64,000 nucleotides of DNA from assembly GCF_900110295.1 (NCBI RefSeq), contig NZ_FODF01000001.1, forward strand, positions 124,001-188,000, written 5' to 3'. Source of the stretch: Peptostreptococcus russellii (GTDB lineage: Bacteria > Bacillota > Clostridia > Peptostreptococcales > Peptostreptococcaceae). This document shows, piece after piece, positions 63,293 to 64,000 of the stretch. A model generated the notes under the pieces. The model was given only the letters and a program-made list of their open reading frames with translations. It had not been told where the DNA came from and ran no database searches. The first letter of the stretch is position 1; the number at the start of each line of letters is the position of its first letter. Position numbers and translations under genes: made by a program.

Positions 63293-63321
63293 TGGAAAAA
63301 GAGAAATATATGATATATAAT
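63293..63321 (+). promoter_or_regulatory. Candidate promoter of xpt
   Basis: TGGAAA (63293-63298), 17-bp spacer, TATAAT (63316-63321); a second TATAAT is at 63333. No purine-riboswitch sequence is present. Confidence 0.5.
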
Positions 63322-63383
63322 ATATGATGAAGTATAATATAAGAATTTTTAAGGTAATATTTGAATTAATGAAAGGAAATTTT

Positions 63384-63956
63384 ATGGAGTTACTAAAGAA
63401 TAAGATTTTAACTGATGGAATAGTTAATGATGAAGAGGTTTTGAAGGTGGATAACTTTCTTAATCATCAGATAGACGTTACTCTTTTAAATGAGATAGGA
63501 AAAGAGTTTAAAAGAAGATTTTCTGATGTGAAGGTAGATAAGATTCTTACAGTTGAGTCTTCAGGTATTGCTATAGCAGTTATAGCAGCACAGTATTTTG
63601 ACAATGTGCCTGTCGTATTTGCTAAAAAGCAGGAATCAAGAAATCTTGATCCAGAAATATATAAATCTAAAGTATATTCTTTTACAAAGAACAAAGAATA
63701 TGAGATTATGGTATCTAAGAGATATATATCAAAAGGTGAAAAGGTTCTTATAATGGATGATTTTCTTGCCAAAGGAGGAGCTGCACTAGGAATGATCGAT
63801 GTAATTGAACAGGCAGGTGCAGAGCTTGTGGGTGTAGGAATAGTAATAGAAAAATCATATCAAGATGGAAGTGCCATTTTAGAAGAAAAGGGTGTAAGAG
63901 TTGAATCTCTTGCACGTATTGAATCTTTAAAGGATAAAACAATAAGATTCAAATAA
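63384..63956 (+). CDS. xpt: Xanthine phosphoribosyltransferase
   Basis: Salvages xanthine to XMP with PRPP. 190 residues: [54 protein letters not shown], and PRPP motif [19 protein letters not shown]. The ATG at 63384 follows GAAAGGA; in-frame 63324 adds 20 unconserved residues. Divergent guaB consumes the same branch point. Confidence 0.95.
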   Translation: MELLKNKILTDGIVNDEEVLKVDNFLNHQIDVTLLNEIGKEFKRRFSDVKVDKILTVESSGIAIAVIAAQYFDNVPVVFAKKQESRNLDPEIYKSKVYSFTKNKEYEIMVSKRYISKGEKVLIMDDFLAKGGAALGMIDVIEQAGAELVGVGIVIEKSYQDGSAILEEKGVRVESLARIESLKDKTIRFK

Positions 63957-64000
63957 AACTATTAAGTGTTTTAGACTATAATTTAAATTTAATTTGGGGG

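Noticed and set aside
63102-63383. Purine riboswitch before xpt or guaB
   Set aside because: xpt often has one, but the conserved junction and loop sequences of the purine aptamer are absent on both strands.

Overview
The window is a chromosomal segment of a low-GC Gram-positive anaerobe. Strong A/T bias, AGA-rich codon use, AGGAGG-type ribosome binding sites, and the order smc-ftsY / ylxM-ffh / rpsP-khpA-rimM-trmD / rplS-rbgA-rnhB / yraN-comM-dprA-topA-codY / iscR-iscS-iscU-alaS-ireB-ruvX-fur are all clostridial. Together with a cell-wall protein carrying three CWB2 anchors, this points to the family Peptostreptococcaceae, perhaps Peptostreptococcus; the genus is inference. No mobile element, CRISPR array, tRNA or rRNA gene was seen.

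Layout. 1-6.5 kb: end of smc, ftsY, then ylxM-ffh (SRP targeting) and rpsP-khpA-rimM-trmD (ribosome and tRNA maturation). 6.6-8.5 kb: two minus-strand genes (ArsC/Spx-like, tyrS) separate trmD from rplS. 8.7-19.6 kb: rplS with its leader, rbgA, rnhB, an FMN oxidoreductase, a glyoxalase-fold protein, yraN, comM-dprA-topA and codY. 19.6-32.3 kb: rarA, two paralogous iscR genes on either side of mnmA, iscS-iscU, T-box-controlled alaS, ireB, a large uncharacterised membrane protein, ruvX and fur. 32.5-42.4 kb: a YdjM-like protein, rnjA, an M50 protease, scpA, scpB, two MarR regulators, a sirtuin, queT with a preQ1 riboswitch, and a secreted SH3/glucosaminidase. 42.7-48.3 kb: gltX, purC-purF and an NDH-like flavoprotein. 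48.3-53.0 kb: a 1574-residue leucine-rich-repeat/CWB2 surface protein. 53.4-64 kb: topB, a TtcA-like enzyme, an exonuclease, a stand-alone GT51 glycosyltransferase, an orphan EIIC, an M3 peptidase, and divergent guaB and xpt.

Most genes are housekeeping genes in short transcription units ended by clear intrinsic terminators. The most interesting material is regulatory or structural: an array of ATACGAA boxes spaced by near-whole helical turns before purC, a CGAA pair between guaB and xpt, a shared operator-like element inside both iscR promoters, a WalR-type TGTAAC-N5-TGTAAC box before the peptidoglycan hydrolase, a perfect 27-bp inverted repeat between two convergent genes, and an 828-bp internal duplication in the surface protein. 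The best candidate for undescribed biology among proteins is the 757-residue alkaline-phosphatase-like membrane protein translationally coupled to ireB. No wholly new multi-gene system was recognised.
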